Source: an endosymbiont of unidentified scaly snail isolate Monju (GTDB lineage Bacteria; Pseudomonadota; Gammaproteobacteria; Chromatiales; Chromatiaceae). Taken from it: a DNA stretch of 64,000 nucleotides. Position numbers and translations under genes: made by a program. The notes below the pieces were generated by a model. It made no database searches. It saw only the letters and a list, made by a program, of their open reading frames with translations, and had not been told where the DNA came from. The stretch is from contig NZ_AP012978.1 of assembly GCF_000801295.1 (NCBI RefSeq), positions 2,215,001 through 2,279,000 on the forward strand, given 5' to 3'. Position 1 is the first letter of the stretch, and the number at the start of each line of letters is the position of its first letter. This document shows, piece by piece, positions 1 to 9,247 of this stretch.

Positions 1-194
<194 letters not shown>

Positions 195-238
195 TCACGC
201 CGCCGGTGCCCTGTCCCGGAGAAACGTGAACCGCCCCC

Positions 239-266
239 TTACAGGGCAGGGCTTTTCTGCCATAAT
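239..266 (+). promoter_or_regulatory. Probable sigma-70 promoter of the M23 peptidase gene
   Basis: TTACAG (239-244) and CATAAT (261-266) are separated by 16 bp in the divergent tyrS/peptidase spacer. Transcription would begin about 27 nt before the ATG at 300. Both hexamers are one or two bases from consensus. Confidence 0.4.
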
Positions 267-299
267 CAGCCAAAACTTGCAGGCAGTTAGGTTGACTAG

Positions 300-2390
300 A
301 TGATCCGCGACGCCAGGTTTTGTGCCAAAATCCCAGTTTTCTCTCGAAAAAGTCGCGGAACCACGTCACATTTTCTGAAGATGCTGCCGCTGCTGCTGGC
401 ACTGCCGGGGGCAACCCGGGCCGACACGGCACCCTCCGACCGGCTGGTCGCGCCACTCGCACTGCCCACCCCATCCAAGACCACTGCCGCGCCGGCACCA
501 CCTGCACCTGACGACAGGCCCAGCCTGCTTGCACCCGAGATCAAGGCGCCCGCAACCGAGGCAGCCGGCCGGGAGATCCGTCACGAGGTGGCCCGAGGGG
601 ATACGCTGGCCACCATCTTCTCGCGTCACGGCCTGTCCGATGCCACCCTGATGGCCTTGCTTGAAAACGCGCCGGACGCCCGCTCCCTGGCCCACCTGCA
701 ACCGGGCGACATCCTGACACTGCGCCTCTCGCCGGACCGCCGACGACTCGAACACGTCATGCTCGAACGCCGGCGGGGAACAGCGCAGGCATTTGATTTG
801 CCGGCCACGGCTCGGCAACAGAAGAATCCCGCCGCCGCCCCCCCTCCTGCGACAAAGACACGGGAGATCGTGCACCGCATTCGCCGTGGCGAGACCCTGG
901 CCGGCATCTTCAAGCGACTCGGAATCCCCGCGGCCACGCTGCAACGCGTCCTGGACGAAGACCGGCACAAGGCCCGGGCACTGGCCAGGATCCGTCCCGG
1001 CCAGCGGCTCCGGCTGCTGGTGACCCGCCGCGCCGGGCGCCTGCTGCGCCTCACTCTGGAAGGCGGCGACGAACCGCTGGTAGTGGCACTGGACTCCAAG
1101 GGCAAGACGGTCGCGGAGCCCCCTCCGGCTGCCCCGGCACCGGCCGTTCCTGTCGCGCCGCCTCGCCCGTCCTCCCCGGCTCCCGCCGCCATGACGCAGA
1201 CAACCGAGAACACGGTCGAGCCCCCCCAAACCAGGATCGCAGAAGTCGCCGAAACGGCAGCCCCGATCACCCTTGAACACGCCTCCCCCCGCGAGATCGT
1301 GCACCGGGTGCACCGCGGCGAGACCCTGGCGGCCATCTTCAAGAAATACGGCCTGGGCCCCTCGGTGGTCCACCAGGTACTGCACGCAGGCAAGCCGGCC
1401 AAGGCGCTGTCGCGCATCCGTCCGGGACAGGAACTGCGCTTCGAGCTGACTCCCGACGGCCAGTTGCAGCGCTTGACCTTCACGCGCAGCCCGATCGAGC
1501 GCCTCCTGGTGGCACAGGCAGACACGGGCTATCGGGTCCGACTCGACAAGAAGAAGGTCGAGCACCGGATCGCCACGGTCGCGGGCACTATCCATTCCTC
1601 GCTGTTCGTGGACGGCCAGAAAGCCGGTTTGACCGACAGGCAGATCATGGAACTGGCCGAGATCTTCGGCTGGGACATCGACTTCGCCCTCGAGATCCGC
1701 GCCGGCGACCAGTTCCGCGTGGTCTTCGACGAACAACTGGTGGACGGCGAAAAATACGCCAACGGCCCCATCCTGGCCGCGGAATTCGTCAACCGCGGCA
1801 AGACCTATACCGCCTTCCGCTTCGAACACGATGGCGAGGTGGGGTATTACGACGCCCAGGGCCACAGCAAGCGGCGCGCTTTCATCCGTACCCCCATCCG
1901 CTTCGCCCGCATCAGCTCGCGTTTCACCCGCAAGCGCTGGCACCCGGTGCTCAAGAAGTGGCGCTCCCACAAGGGGGTGGACTACGCGGCTCCCAAGGGG
2001 ACGCCGATCAAGGCCACGGGCGACGGCAAGGTGGTGTTCCGCGGCTGGAAACGCGGCTATGGCCGGGTGGTGATGATCCAGCATGGACACAAGTACCAGA
2101 CTGTCTATGCCCACATGTCGCGCTTCCGCCGCAGCGTGCGCGCCGGCAGCCATGTCCGCCAGGGTCAGGTGATCGGCTATGTCGGACAGAGCGGCCTGGC
2201 CACCGGCCCGCACCTGCACTACGAGTTCCGGGTGAACGGCCGGCACCGCAACCCGCTCACCGTAAAGCTGCCCCGTTCACTGTCACTGCCGCGGCGGCAG
2301 CTGACGGTCTTCAAGCAGCAGACCGCCCCCCTGGCGCAACAACTGGCCTCGCTGCGCGCCAAGAGCATGGTGGCCAAGAACGATCTCTGA
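300..2390 (+). CDS. M23 family metallopeptidase with three LysM/OapA-like repeats
   Basis: Predicted envelope peptidoglycan endopeptidase of the MepM/YebA type (696 aa). A hydrophobic stretch at residues ~28-42 (MLPLLLALPGATRA) looks like a signal sequence or anchor. Three related modules beginning near residues 91, 188 and 331 share REI(R/V)H, RG(D/E)TLA.IF and a P-G-Q/D-L segment, the OapA/LysM-like peptidoglycan-binding type, linked by Pro/Ala-rich spacers. The C-terminal M23 domain has Zn ligands in HKGVD (H557, D561) and GPHLHYE (H638, H640). Start 300 is preceded by AGGT and fits the upstream promoter; the ATG at 381 would place the signal sequence at the N-terminus and is an alternative. 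anmK follows after 1 nt, linking cell-wall turnover and recycling. Confidence 0.9.
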   Translation: MIRDARFCAKIPVFSRKSRGTTSHFLKMLPLLLALPGATRADTAPSDRLVAPLALPTPSKTTAAPAPPAPDDRPSLLAPEIKAPATEAAGREIRHEVARGDTLATIFSRHGLSDATLMALLENAPDARSLAHLQPGDILTLRLSPDRRRLEHVMLERRRGTAQAFDLPATARQQKNPAAAPPPATKTREIVHRIRRGETLAGIFKRLGIPAATLQRVLDEDRHKARALARIRPGQRLRLLVTRRAGRLLRLTLEGGDEPLVVALDSKGKTVAEPPPAAPAPAVPVAPPRPSSPAPAAMTQTTENTVEPPQTRIAEVAETAAPITLEHASPREIVHRVHRGETLAAIFKKYGLGPSVVHQVLHAGKPAKALSRIRPGQELRFELTPDGQLQRLTFTRSPIERLLVAQADTGYRVRLDKKKVEHRIATVAGTIHSSLFVDGQKAGLTDRQIMELAEIFGWDIDFALEIRAGDQFRVVFDEQLVDGEKYANGPILAAEFVNRGKTYTAFRFEHDGEVGYYDAQGHSKRRAFIRTPIRFARISSRFTRKRWHPVLKKWRSHKGVDYAAPKGTPIKATGDGKVVFRGWKRGYGRVVMIQHGHKYQTVYAHMSRFRRSVRAGSHVRQGQVIGYVGQSGLATGPHLHYEFRVNGRHRNPLTVKLPRSLSLPRRQLTVFKQQTAPLAQQLASLRAKSMVAKNDL

Positions 2391-2391
2391 A

Positions 2392-3483
2392 ATGCCGGCC
2401 ACTGCAATCCATGTCGGCCTGATGTCGGGCACCAGCATGGATGGCATCGATGCGGTGGCCGTCACCTTCGCGGAAGAGGGTGTCCGCCTGCTGCGCACCC
2501 ACCAGCATCCCTGGCCATCCGAATTGCGCGAGCGCCTGCAGCTTGCAGCCAGCCGGCACCCCCTGACCGCTGCTGACCTTGCCGAACTGGACAGTGCCGC
2601 CGGTGAAGTGCTGGCCGAGGCCGCCCTGGTCGTGCTCGACGGACTGAAAGGCGAGGTCCGGGCCATCGGCAGCCACGGGCAGACCCTGGCCCACCGTCCC
2701 GGCGGCAGACCGCCTTCAACCTTGCAGATCGGCAATCCCGCCATCATCGCCGAGCGCACCGGTATCACCACGGTGGCCGACTTCCGGCGCCGCGATCTGG
2801 CCGCCGGCGGCCAGGGCGCGCCACTGGTTCCCGCCTTTCACGAGGCCCTGTTCCGCACGACGGATCGTTACCGCGTCGTCCTCAACATCGGCGGCATCGC
2901 AAACATCACCCGCCTGCCGAACAACCCGGGCGAGCCGGTTACCGGTTTTGACACCGGTCCCGGCAACTGCCTGATGGACGCCTGGATCCGCCAGCAGACG
3001 GGACAGACAATGGACGAAAACGGACGTTTCGCCGCCAGGGGAGAGATCCGCCCGGCCCTGCTCGAGCGCCTGCTGGCCGACGACTACTTCCGCCAACCCT
3101 CACCCAAGAGTACGGGGACCGATCATTTTTTGCTTGACTGGCTCAACGCCCGGCTGCCCGCGGAGCCCATCGCAGCCGCGGACGTCCAGGCCACCCTGCT
3201 GGAACTGACCGCCCGCAGCATCGCCGCCGCCATCGACCATCGTACCGAGCAGGTGCTGGTCTGCGGTGGCGGCGTTCACAACCCTCTGCTGATGCAACGC
3301 CTGGATGAGTTGCTGCCTTGTCCCGTGGTCTCCACCGCCATGGCAGGACTGGACCCCGACTGGGTGGAGGCGGCGGCCTTCGCCTGGCTGGCCCGCCAGA
3401 CCCTGGCCGGACAAGCCGGCAACCTGCCAGCAGTCACCGGCGCGACCGGCCCCCGCATCCTCGGCGCCATCTACCCAGCCTGA
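2392..3483 (+). CDS. anmK: Anhydro-N-acetylmuramic acid kinase
   Basis: AnmK phosphorylates 1,6-anhydro-MurNAc released by lytic transglycosylases, giving MurNAc-6-P in cytoplasmic peptidoglycan recycling. The 363-aa protein begins GLMSGTSMDGIDAV, the family hallmark, and contains GFDTGPGN and VCGGGVHNP sugar-kinase/actin-fold motifs. Its length is normal. It begins 1 nt after the peptidase stop codon, so the two are very likely co-transcribed and translationally coupled. It converges on erpA. Confidence 0.96.
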   Translation: MPATAIHVGLMSGTSMDGIDAVAVTFAEEGVRLLRTHQHPWPSELRERLQLAASRHPLTAADLAELDSAAGEVLAEAALVVLDGLKGEVRAIGSHGQTLAHRPGGRPPSTLQIGNPAIIAERTGITTVADFRRRDLAAGGQGAPLVPAFHEALFRTTDRYRVVLNIGGIANITRLPNNPGEPVTGFDTGPGNCLMDAWIRQQTGQTMDENGRFAARGEIRPALLERLLADDYFRQPSPKSTGTDHFLLDWLNARLPAEPIAAADVQATLLELTARSIAAAIDHRTEQVLVCGGGVHNPLLMQRLDELLPCPVVSTAMAGLDPDWVEAAAFAWLARQTLAGQAGNLPAVTGATGPRILGAIYPA

Positions 3484-3502
3484 AAACCGCAAAAACGAAA
3501 AA

Positions 3503-3529
3503 GCCCCCGCCGGCAGCACCGGCGGAGGC
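3503..3529 (-). terminator. Rho-independent terminator of the argC-erpA operon
   Basis: GCC-C-CCGCCGG pairs with CCGGCGG-A-GGC around a 5-nt loop (10 bp plus one mismatch). On the minus strand it is followed by a T-rich tract (the AAAAACGAAAAA at 3491-3502). It lies just past the erpA stop codon. Confidence 0.8.
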
Positions 3530-3553
3530 TCCTGGCCTGTCGGCGAGACTCCG

Positions 3554-3907
3554 TCAGACCGAGAAGGAAGAACCGCAGCCGCAGGTGGTGGAGGCATTGG
3601 GATTGCGGATCACGAACTGCGCGCCCTGCAGGCCCTCGGTGTAGTCCACCTCGGCACCCATCAGGTACTGGATGCTCATCGGGTCGATGAGCAGCTTGAC
3701 GCCGTCGGTCTCGACCACCTCGTCCCCTTCGTTGATGTTCTCGTCGAAGGTGAAACCGTACTGAAAGCCCGAACACCCGCCACCTTGCACATAGATGCGC
3801 AACATCAGATCGGGATTGCCTTCCTCGGCGATCAGGTCGGCCACCTTCTTCGCCGCCGCCGAGGTAAAGACCAGCGGGGCCTCGGATTGCTGTGCTGCTT
3901 CACTCAT
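3554..3907 (-). CDS. erpA: Iron-sulfur cluster insertion protein ErpA
   Basis: A-type Fe-S carrier that delivers clusters to apo-proteins, including isoprenoid enzymes, in the cytoplasm. The 117-aa protein has the three ligand cysteines of the family: C45 in GGGCSGF and C109/C111 in the terminal [11 protein letters not shown], which matches ErpA rather than a generic IscA. AGGA lies ~8 nt before the ATG. It is last in a leftward series argC, DUF6776-type gene, bactofilin, erpA. A second, atypical A-type carrier is encoded at 9248-9607. Confidence 0.95.
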   Translation of the reverse strand: MSEAAQQSEAPLVFTSAAAKKVADLIAEEGNPDLMLRIYVQGGGCSGFQYGFTFDENINEGDEVVETDGVKLLIDPMSIQYLMGAEVDYTEGLQGAQFVIRNPNASTTCGCGSSFSV

Positions 3908-3996
3908 TTCGGTATTCCTGTCGCTGATGTCCGCCGCCTGCCGACGAACTTCGGGTTAGCCGGAAGTATGCGTATTCCGAGCAATTTGGTCAAGTA

Positions 3997-4422
3997 TTAG
4001 ACTTCGGCCGTGGCCGACGCCGCTTCCTCGTCCTGTTCCCCGTCATAGCCCAGCCGGCGTGGCGCCTCTTCCGAGACATGCACCAGCTGACCGTTGACCT
4101 CGGCTCCCATGGCCATCTCCAGCAAGCGATAGTGAACGGTGCCGGTCACCCGCGCCTGGGAGGCCAGTTCCACACGCTCGCTGGCGTGCACGTCGCCGAC
4201 CACGGTGCCATTGAGAATCAGCACATCGACCCGTACGTCACCCTCGATGGCGCCCTGCTCACTGACCGTGATCGCGGACCCACCGCCTTCGATGCCGCTG
4301 ACGTTGCCGATGATCCGCCCGTCGAGGTGCAGACCGCCCTCGAACTCCAGGTCACCGCGAATGACTGTCCCCCGACCGATGACGGTAGACACCTTGGGCG
4401 CCTTGAAACGTTTCCTTGCCAT
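3997..4422 (-). CDS. Bactofilin family (polymer-forming cytoskeletal) protein
   Basis: Bactofilins self-assemble into nucleotide-free filaments on the inner face of the membrane and localise envelope enzymes. The 141-aa product has the right-handed beta-helix pattern of repeated short strands (VIRGDLEFEGGLHLDGRIIGNV and similar), flanked by a basic N-terminus (ARKRFKAPKV) and an acidic disordered tail. The ATG at 4422 is chosen because GGAGG lies 8 nt upstream; an in-frame GTG at 4437 would be inside that ribosome-binding site. It lies between the DUF6776-type gene and erpA, apparently in one operon. The M23 peptidase nearby is a plausible envelope partner, but that is inference. Confidence 0.9.
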   Translation of the reverse strand: MARKRFKAPKVSTVIGRGTVIRGDLEFEGGLHLDGRIIGNVSGIEGGGSAITVSEQGAIEGDVRVDVLILNGTVVGDVHASERVELASQARVTGTVHYRLLEMAMGAEVNGQLVHVSEEAPRRLGYDGEQDEEAASATAEV

Positions 4423-4456
4423 TACCGCTGCCTCCACGAGCGTCCGCGACGCCCGT

Positions 4457-5140
4457 CTATACCTGCCACTTGATGCGCTTCTCGAACGGCTTGAACTTCC
4501 TGCCGTCCGGATAGCCCTTGATCACCAGCTCCCGCGGGATGAAACCCACTGGCAGCTTCAGCTTTCCACCGAAACGCTGAAAATGCTTGAACCCCATCTT
4601 CAATCCCTGGGCGATGTCGAGCCGCTTCTCGTCGAGCAGACCGGAAAGCCTCAGCTCCAACCGGCCGCTGACCCGTTCGCCCCCCTTGTCCCGCTTCGAG
4701 ACCAGGAAGCTGAAGGCATACTCACTGCTGTTGCCCTGTCGGGCCAGCTTGACTTCCGACACCTCCAGCGCGGTGACCTTGCCGGAGATCAGGCTGTTGA
4801 GAAAGGTCACCTGCTTGCGCAGCTTCGCCTGTTCTTCCTGCGCCACGCGCAGGCTCTCGCGTACCTCCTCGGCGGCTGCACGATCGATCTGCGCGGCCCG
4901 CTGGTAACGGGCTGCCAGCTCGCGCTGCTGATCACACTCCTCTCGCAGCTCACCGATCCGCGCCTGCAAGGCCGTGATTTCGGCCTCGGAAGCATTGGCA
5001 TAGTAACCGGCATGCTGCTGCCCCTGGTGATAGGCAAGCCAGGCCACGCCCGCGAGCGCGACCCCCCCGAGCAGCCAGGGCCAGACCTGGCGCCGCTCGG
5101 TCTGCACGATTCGCGGTGTCTTGAATTGCCGCTGTGACAT
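4457..5140 (-). CDS. DUF6776-type membrane-anchored coiled-coil protein
   Basis: Function unknown. The 227-aa product has a short cytoplasmic N-terminus, one transmembrane segment (WPWLLGGVALAGVAWLAYH, residues ~20-38), a long heptad-rich coiled coil (~50-110, ALQARIGELREE then VRESLRVAQEEQAKLRK) and a C-terminal globular domain ending KPFEKRIKWQV. This architecture matches the conserved proteobacterial family now called DUF6776. The ATG at 5140 is chosen because the longer frame would start inside argC. It sits between argC and bactofilin; co-occurrence with a bactofilin suggests an envelope-scaffold role, which is inference. Confidence 0.75.
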   Translation of the reverse strand: MSQRQFKTPRIVQTERRQVWPWLLGGVALAGVAWLAYHQGQQHAGYYANASEAEITALQARIGELREECDQQRELAARYQRAAQIDRAAAEEVRESLRVAQEEQAKLRKQVTFLNSLISGKVTALEVSEVKLARQGNSSEYAFSFLVSKRDKGGERVSGRLELRLSGLLDEKRLDIAQGLKMGFKHFQRFGGKLKLPVGFIPRELVIKGYPDGRKFKPFEKRIKWQV

Positions 5141-5168
5141 CCTGTACCCCGGCTCCTCACCCACCGCT

Positions 5169-6200
5169 TCAGGGCGACAACGCCACCTGGCGCAGACCGG
5201 TCTGTTCCTCCAGCCCAAACATCAGGTTCATGTTGTGCACCGCCTGCCCGGCGGCGCCCTTGGTGAGGTTGTCGATCACCGACAACACCACCACCACGTC
5301 ACCGCTCTGGGGGCGGTGCACCGCGATGCGGCAGTAGTTCACGCCGCGCACACTGCGCGTCTCGGGGTGTGAGCCTGGCGGCATCACATCCACGAAGGGT
5401 TCCCCGGCATAGCGGCGTTCGAACAGCGCCTGCAGATTGCCGGGCTCGCCGGACAGGCGAGCATAGAGGGTGGCATGGATGCCGCGGATCATGGGGACCA
5501 GGTGCGGCACAAAGGTCAAACCCACCTCATCGCCCGCGGCCCAGCCCAGGGTCTGGCGGATCTCCGGCAAGTGGCGATGGCCGGACACCGCGTAGGCCTT
5601 GAAGCTCTCACCCACCTCGCCCATCAACATGGCGGCATTGGCCCCCCGGCCCGCCCCGCTGACCCCGGACTTGCAGTCGGCCAGCAAGCTGGTCTTGTCC
5701 ACCACACCGGCCTCGACCAGCGGCAACAGACCGAGTGCAGCCGCTGTGGGATAACAGCCTGGATTGGCCACCAGGCGCGCCTCTCGAATCCGCTCGCGGT
5801 GGATCTCGGGCAGGCCATAGACCGCCTCGGCGAGCAGTTCTGGACAAGCATGCGGTATGCCGTACCACCGTTCCCAGACCTCCGGATCACGAAGACGGAA
5901 ATCGGCGGCCAGGTCGATCACCTTTACCCCGGCATCGAGCAAGGCCGGGGCCATCTGCATGGCCGTGCCGTTGGGGGTGGCGAAGAACACCAGATCGCAT
6001 TCCGCCAACATGGCCGGGTCGGGCTCGCTGAACGCCAGATCCACGTGGCCACGCAGGCTCTCGTAGACCTCGCTCACCGGCCGGCCGGCCTCGGCGCGCG
6101 AAGTGATTGCCCGCAGTTCCACCTCGGGATGCACGGCGAGCAGGCGCAACAACTCCACGCCCGTGTACCCCGTGCCGCCGACAATGCCCACCTTGATCAT
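5169..6200 (-). CDS. argC: N-acetyl-gamma-glutamyl-phosphate reductase
   Basis: Third step of arginine biosynthesis: NADPH-dependent reduction of N-acetylglutamyl phosphate to the semialdehyde. The N-terminus [17 protein letters not shown] is the dinucleotide-binding loop, and the catalytic cysteine is in ANPGCYPTA near residue 148. At 343 aa it is full length. The ATG at 6200 gives the conserved N-terminus but its GAGG is only ~3 nt upstream; an in-frame GTG at 6209 is the alternative. It is first in the leftward argC-to-erpA group. Confidence 0.96.
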   Translation of the reverse strand: MIKVGIVGGTGYTGVELLRLLAVHPEVELRAITSRAEAGRPVSEVYESLRGHVDLAFSEPDPAMLAECDLVFFATPNGTAMQMAPALLDAGVKVIDLAADFRLRDPEVWERWYGIPHACPELLAEAVYGLPEIHRERIREARLVANPGCYPTAAALGLLPLVEAGVVDKTSLLADCKSGVSGAGRGANAAMLMGEVGESFKAYAVSGHRHLPEIRQTLGWAAGDEVGLTFVPHLVPMIRGIHATLYARLSGEPGNLQALFERRYAGEPFVDVMPPGSHPETRSVRGVNYCRIAVHRPQSGDVVVVLSVIDNLTKGAAGQAVHNMNLMFGLEEQTGLRQVALSP

Positions 6201-6315
6201 GTGCCTCACACCCGATGTGTTTGCTCAAGAAGCTGCATTCTAACCCAAAACGGCAGTGGCGCGAGGCCAGTCGCGATCGGTTAAGATGCCGCCTTTTCCA
6301 CCATCCCGACGAACC

Positions 6316-7650
6316 ATGCGACGTCATCTGCGCCGATCCAAACGCAAGTTGCTCTCGCCCTGGGCCTGGAAGGTACGCCTGATATTCTGGACTGGCGCAG
6401 TGCTCATCGGCCTGGTCTGTGCCCTGCTGGCCCGCCTGGCCGAACACGCCAACGCCGCCTTCCTGAGCCTTGCCCACACCTGGCCACTGGCGCCACTGGT
6501 GGTCACTCCGCTGGGCATGACCCTGATCGCCTGGCTGACGATCCGCTGGTTTCCGGGGGCCCAGGGCAGCGGCATCCCCCAGGCCATCGCCGCGCTGCAT
6601 ATCCCCGGCAAGTCGGCCATCCTCTCGCTGCGCATCGCCATCGGCAAGCTGGTGCTGGTGCTCGCCGGACTGCTGGCCGGGGGCTCCATCGGCCGTGAAG
6701 GCCCCTCGGTCCACATCGGCGCCTCGATCATGTTCAGCCTCGGTCGCTGGGTGCGTTTCCCGCCGCACTACATGGAGCGCGGACTGATCCTGGCCGGTGG
6801 CGCGGCCGGTGTGGCCGCCGCCTTCAACACCCCGCTGGCGGGCGTCCTGTTCGCCATCGAAGAGATGAGCCGCAGCTTCGAACAACGCACCAGCGGCCTG
6901 GTGACCGTGGCCGTGGTGCTCGCCGGGGTGACCGCACTGGCAGTGCTCGGGCACTACCACTATTTCGGCAGCATCCACACCGTGACTGCCCCACCGCAGG
7001 CGATCTGGAGCGCCGTACTGGTGTGCGGTATCGGCGGCGGTCTGCTCGGCGGCCTGTTCGGTGCCCTGCTGGTGACCGGCAGCCTGCGCCTGGCGCCGCT
7101 GGCCCGTCGTTATCCACTGCGCCTGGCCTTCGGTTTCGGCCTGCTGCTGGCAATCATCGCCTGGCTGTCCGGTTACAGCGCCAGCGGCACCGGCTATGCC
7201 GAGGCCACGGCCATCCTCGCGGGCACCGCCCCGCACGACCCCTGGTACAGCCTGAGCAAGTTCCTCGCCACGCTGGCCTCCTACCTCACCGGCATCCCCG
7301 GCGGCATCTTCGCCCCCTCGCTGGCCACCGGCGCGGGCGTAGGCGCCGACCTGGGCCACTGGCTTCCGGTCGCCCCGCTGCCGATCATGGTATTGCTGGG
7401 GATGGTGGGCTATTTCTGCGGCGTGGTACAGTCGCCCCTGACCGCCTTCGTGATCGTGATGGAGATGACCGCCGAGCGCGATTTGCTGCTGCCGCTGCTG
7501 GCCACTTCCTTCCTCGCCTACGGGGCTTCGCACCTGGTCAACCCACGCCCGCTGTATCACACGCTGGCCCAGGCCTTCGTCGAAAAAGCTCGCAAACATC
7601 GAACTTCCCGTCGCGATCTGCAGTCAGAAACAGCCAACGAGCCGCGATAG
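6316..7650 (+). CDS. clcA: ClC-type chloride channel / H+-Cl- antiporter
   Basis: Multi-pass inner-membrane ClC protein (444 aa, about ten or more hydrophobic segments). The selectivity-filter motifs are all present: GSGIPQ, GREGPSV (with the gating glutamate) and GIFAPSLATG. A second glutamate in LFAIEEM corresponds to the proton-path residue of E. coli ClcA, so it is probably an exchanger rather than a passive channel. No CBS domains follow the membrane part. The start is uncertain: ATG 6316 (MRRHLRRSKRK) has no clear ribosome-binding site, and ATGs at 6286 and 6256 are in frame. The DUF4126 gene follows after 17 nt. Confidence 0.92.
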   Translation: MRRHLRRSKRKLLSPWAWKVRLIFWTGAVLIGLVCALLARLAEHANAAFLSLAHTWPLAPLVVTPLGMTLIAWLTIRWFPGAQGSGIPQAIAALHIPGKSAILSLRIAIGKLVLVLAGLLAGGSIGREGPSVHIGASIMFSLGRWVRFPPHYMERGLILAGGAAGVAAAFNTPLAGVLFAIEEMSRSFEQRTSGLVTVAVVLAGVTALAVLGHYHYFGSIHTVTAPPQAIWSAVLVCGIGGGLLGGLFGALLVTGSLRLAPLARRYPLRLAFGFGLLLAIIAWLSGYSASGTGYAEATAILAGTAPHDPWYSLSKFLATLASYLTGIPGGIFAPSLATGAGVGADLGHWLPVAPLPIMVLLGMVGYFCGVVQSPLTAFVIVMEMTAERDLLLPLLATSFLAYGASHLVNPRPLYHTLAQAFVEKARKHRTSRRDLQSETANEPR

Positions 7651-7667
7651 ATAAAGGAGCCTTTGCC

Positions 7668-8354
7668 ATGGAAGCCGTGCAGACCATCGCCCTGATGATG
7701 GGCACCGCCTGGGCCTCGGGTATCAACCTGTATGCCACGGTGCTGATGCTCGGCTGGATGGGCAGCACCGGACAAGTGGACCTGCCGCCCGGGCTGGAGG
7801 TGCTCACCGCCCCCTCGGTGATGTTCGCCGCCGGCCTGATGTACTGCGTCGAGTTCTTCGCCGACAAGGTGCCGGGCGTGGACACCGGCTGGGATACCAT
7901 TCACACCTTCATCCGCATTCCCGCCGGCGCCATCATGGCCGCCGGTGCGGCCGAAGGCCTGGACATCGGGCCGGCGGCCGAGTTGACCGCGCTACTGCTG
8001 GGCGGGGCGCTGTCGGCCACCAGCCACGCCACCAAGGCGGGCACCCGGGTGCTGATCAACACTTCACCGGAACCGGTCACCAACTGGATCGCCTCGATCA
8101 CCGAGGACCTGGTGGTGATCGGCGGGCTCTGGGCCTCGCTCAACCACCCCTGGTGGTTCCTCGCCGGCCTGGTGCTGTTCCTGCTGCTGGTGGCCTGGCT
8201 GCTGCCCAGGATCTGGCGCGCACTCAAGCGCATCGCCCGTGCGGTGGGCCGCTGGTTCGGGCGCAGGGATGACCCGGCCCCGGCCGAGGCTTTCGAGGAA
8301 CGGCGCCGCGACGTGCTGCGCGAGCTCTACGAGGACAAGCGCGACAAGACATGA
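7668..8354 (+). CDS. DUF4126 family membrane protein
   Basis: Unknown function. A 228-aa hydrophobic protein starts MEAVQTIALMMGTAWASGIN and contains VEFFADKVPGVDTGWD and ALLLGGALSATSHATKAGTR, blocks typical of DUF4126. It has about five or six membrane segments and a charged C-terminal tail. AAGGAG (7654-7659) is ideally placed before the ATG at 7668. It overlaps the damaged thioredoxin-fold gene by 4 nt (ATGA) and is probably in the same transcript as clcA and hemJ. Confidence 0.85.
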   Translation: MEAVQTIALMMGTAWASGINLYATVLMLGWMGSTGQVDLPPGLEVLTAPSVMFAAGLMYCVEFFADKVPGVDTGWDTIHTFIRIPAGAIMAAGAAEGLDIGPAAELTALLLGGALSATSHATKAGTRVLINTSPEPVTNWIASITEDLVVIGGLWASLNHPWWFLAGLVLFLLLVAWLLPRIWRALKRIARAVGRWFGRRDDPAPAEAFEERRRDVLRELYEDKRDKT

Positions 8355-8757
8355 ACAGGCGCAGCGTCCCGTTCCGCTCGACTCTCGTACTGGCGGTGCT
8401 GGGCGCACTGGCCCTCGCCGCCTGGTGCTCGACTTCTGGTCGGTGGACTGCCCGATCTGCCTGGCCGACATGCCCGCACTGGCCGCGCTACTGCCCGAGA
8501 TCGAGGCTCGCGGCGCCCGCCTGATCGGGGTGAACATCCCGCAGGACCCGCCACCGGTGATCATGGAGGCCGCTACGACCCTGGCGCCACCCTGGCCGCT
8601 GGCGCTGGATCCACGCGGCGAACTGGCCGCTGCGGTCGGCGGTATCGTCGGCACGCCGACCCTGGTGATTCTGGACCACGAGGGGCGCGTCCACCAGCGA
8701 CTGGTCGGCGAGCTGGACGCCGACGCCCTGCTGGCCGTACTCGACGCACTGAACTGA
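8351..8757 (+). pseudogene. TlpA/redoxin-like thioredoxin-fold protein, internally deleted and frameshifted
   Basis: A start at 8351, overlapping the DUF4126 stop as ATGA, gives a signal peptide (MNRRSVPFRSTLVLAVLGALALAA). The rest of a secreted thioredoxin-fold protein, LVLDFWSVDCPICLADMP with its CPIC redox motif and the cis-Pro block GIVGTPTLVI, lies in a different frame and ends at 8757. The ~30-50 residues that usually link a TlpA signal peptide to the first strand are missing, and the junction near 8420-8440 shifts frame. This looks like a deletion, genuine or in assembly. Intact, it would have been a periplasmic thiol-disulfide protein. hemJ begins 10 nt downstream. Confidence 0.7.
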
Positions 8758-8767
8758 GGAGACTGCC

Positions 8768-9190
8768 ATGTGGCTGAAGGCCTGGCATCTGATCGGCATG
8801 GTGACCTGGTTTGCGGGGCTGTTCTACCTGCCCCGCCTGTTCGTCTACCACGCCATGAGCGAAGACGAGATATCGCGCGAACGCTTCAAAGTAATGGAAC
8901 GCAAACTCTACTACGGCATCACCACCCCGGGCGGTCTGTTCACCTTGTTCTTCGGCCTGTGGATGCTCTACGACTACGCCTGGGCGGCCTGGGGTGGTCA
9001 GCTCTGGCTGACGCTGAAGCTGACCCTGATCGGCCTGCTGATCGCCTACCACCTCTATTGCGGCAAGCTGGTGGCCGACTTCCGCAAAGACCGCAACCGC
9101 CGCTCGCACGTCTGGTTTCGCTGGTTCAACGAACTGCCGGTGCTGATTCTGATCGGCGTGGTACTGCTGGCGGTACTCAAGCCAGCCTGA
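8768..9190 (+). CDS. hemJ: Protoporphyrinogen IX oxidase HemJ
   Basis: HemJ (formerly UPF0093) oxidises protoporphyrinogen IX to protoporphyrin IX in the inner membrane, the penultimate step of haem synthesis. The 140-aa protein has four hydrophobic helices and opens MWLKAWHLIGMVTWFAGL with the conserved His7, followed by LPRLFVYH and LKLTLIGLL blocks. GAGGAG lies just upstream of the ATG. No hemG or hemY is seen in the window, so this may be the organism's enzyme for that step. hemL lies 3 kb downstream. Confidence 0.92.
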   Translation: MWLKAWHLIGMVTWFAGLFYLPRLFVYHAMSEDEISRERFKVMERKLYYGITTPGGLFTLFFGLWMLYDYAWAAWGGQLWLTLKLTLIGLLIAYHLYCGKLVADFRKDRNRRSHVWFRWFNELPVLILIGVVLLAVLKPA

Positions 9191-9196
9191 AGACGA

Positions 9197-9223
9197 AAAA
9201 CCCCGGCGCAACGGCCGGGTTTT
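9197..9223. terminator. Bidirectional terminator between hemJ and the IscA-like gene
   Basis: AAAACCC(C)GGC pairs with GCCGGGTTTT around a GCAAC loop, with one bulged C. The flanking A and T runs suit both the rightward hemJ transcript and the leftward A-type carrier transcript. Confidence 0.7.
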
Positions 9224-9247
9224 CGAGGACGGGAAAGCGCCCGCAGG

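Noticed and set aside
5887-7599. Long minus-strand open frame opposite clcA
   Set aside because: Gln/Gly/His-rich translation typical of antisense GC-skewed sequence; clcA on the other strand has all ClC motifs.
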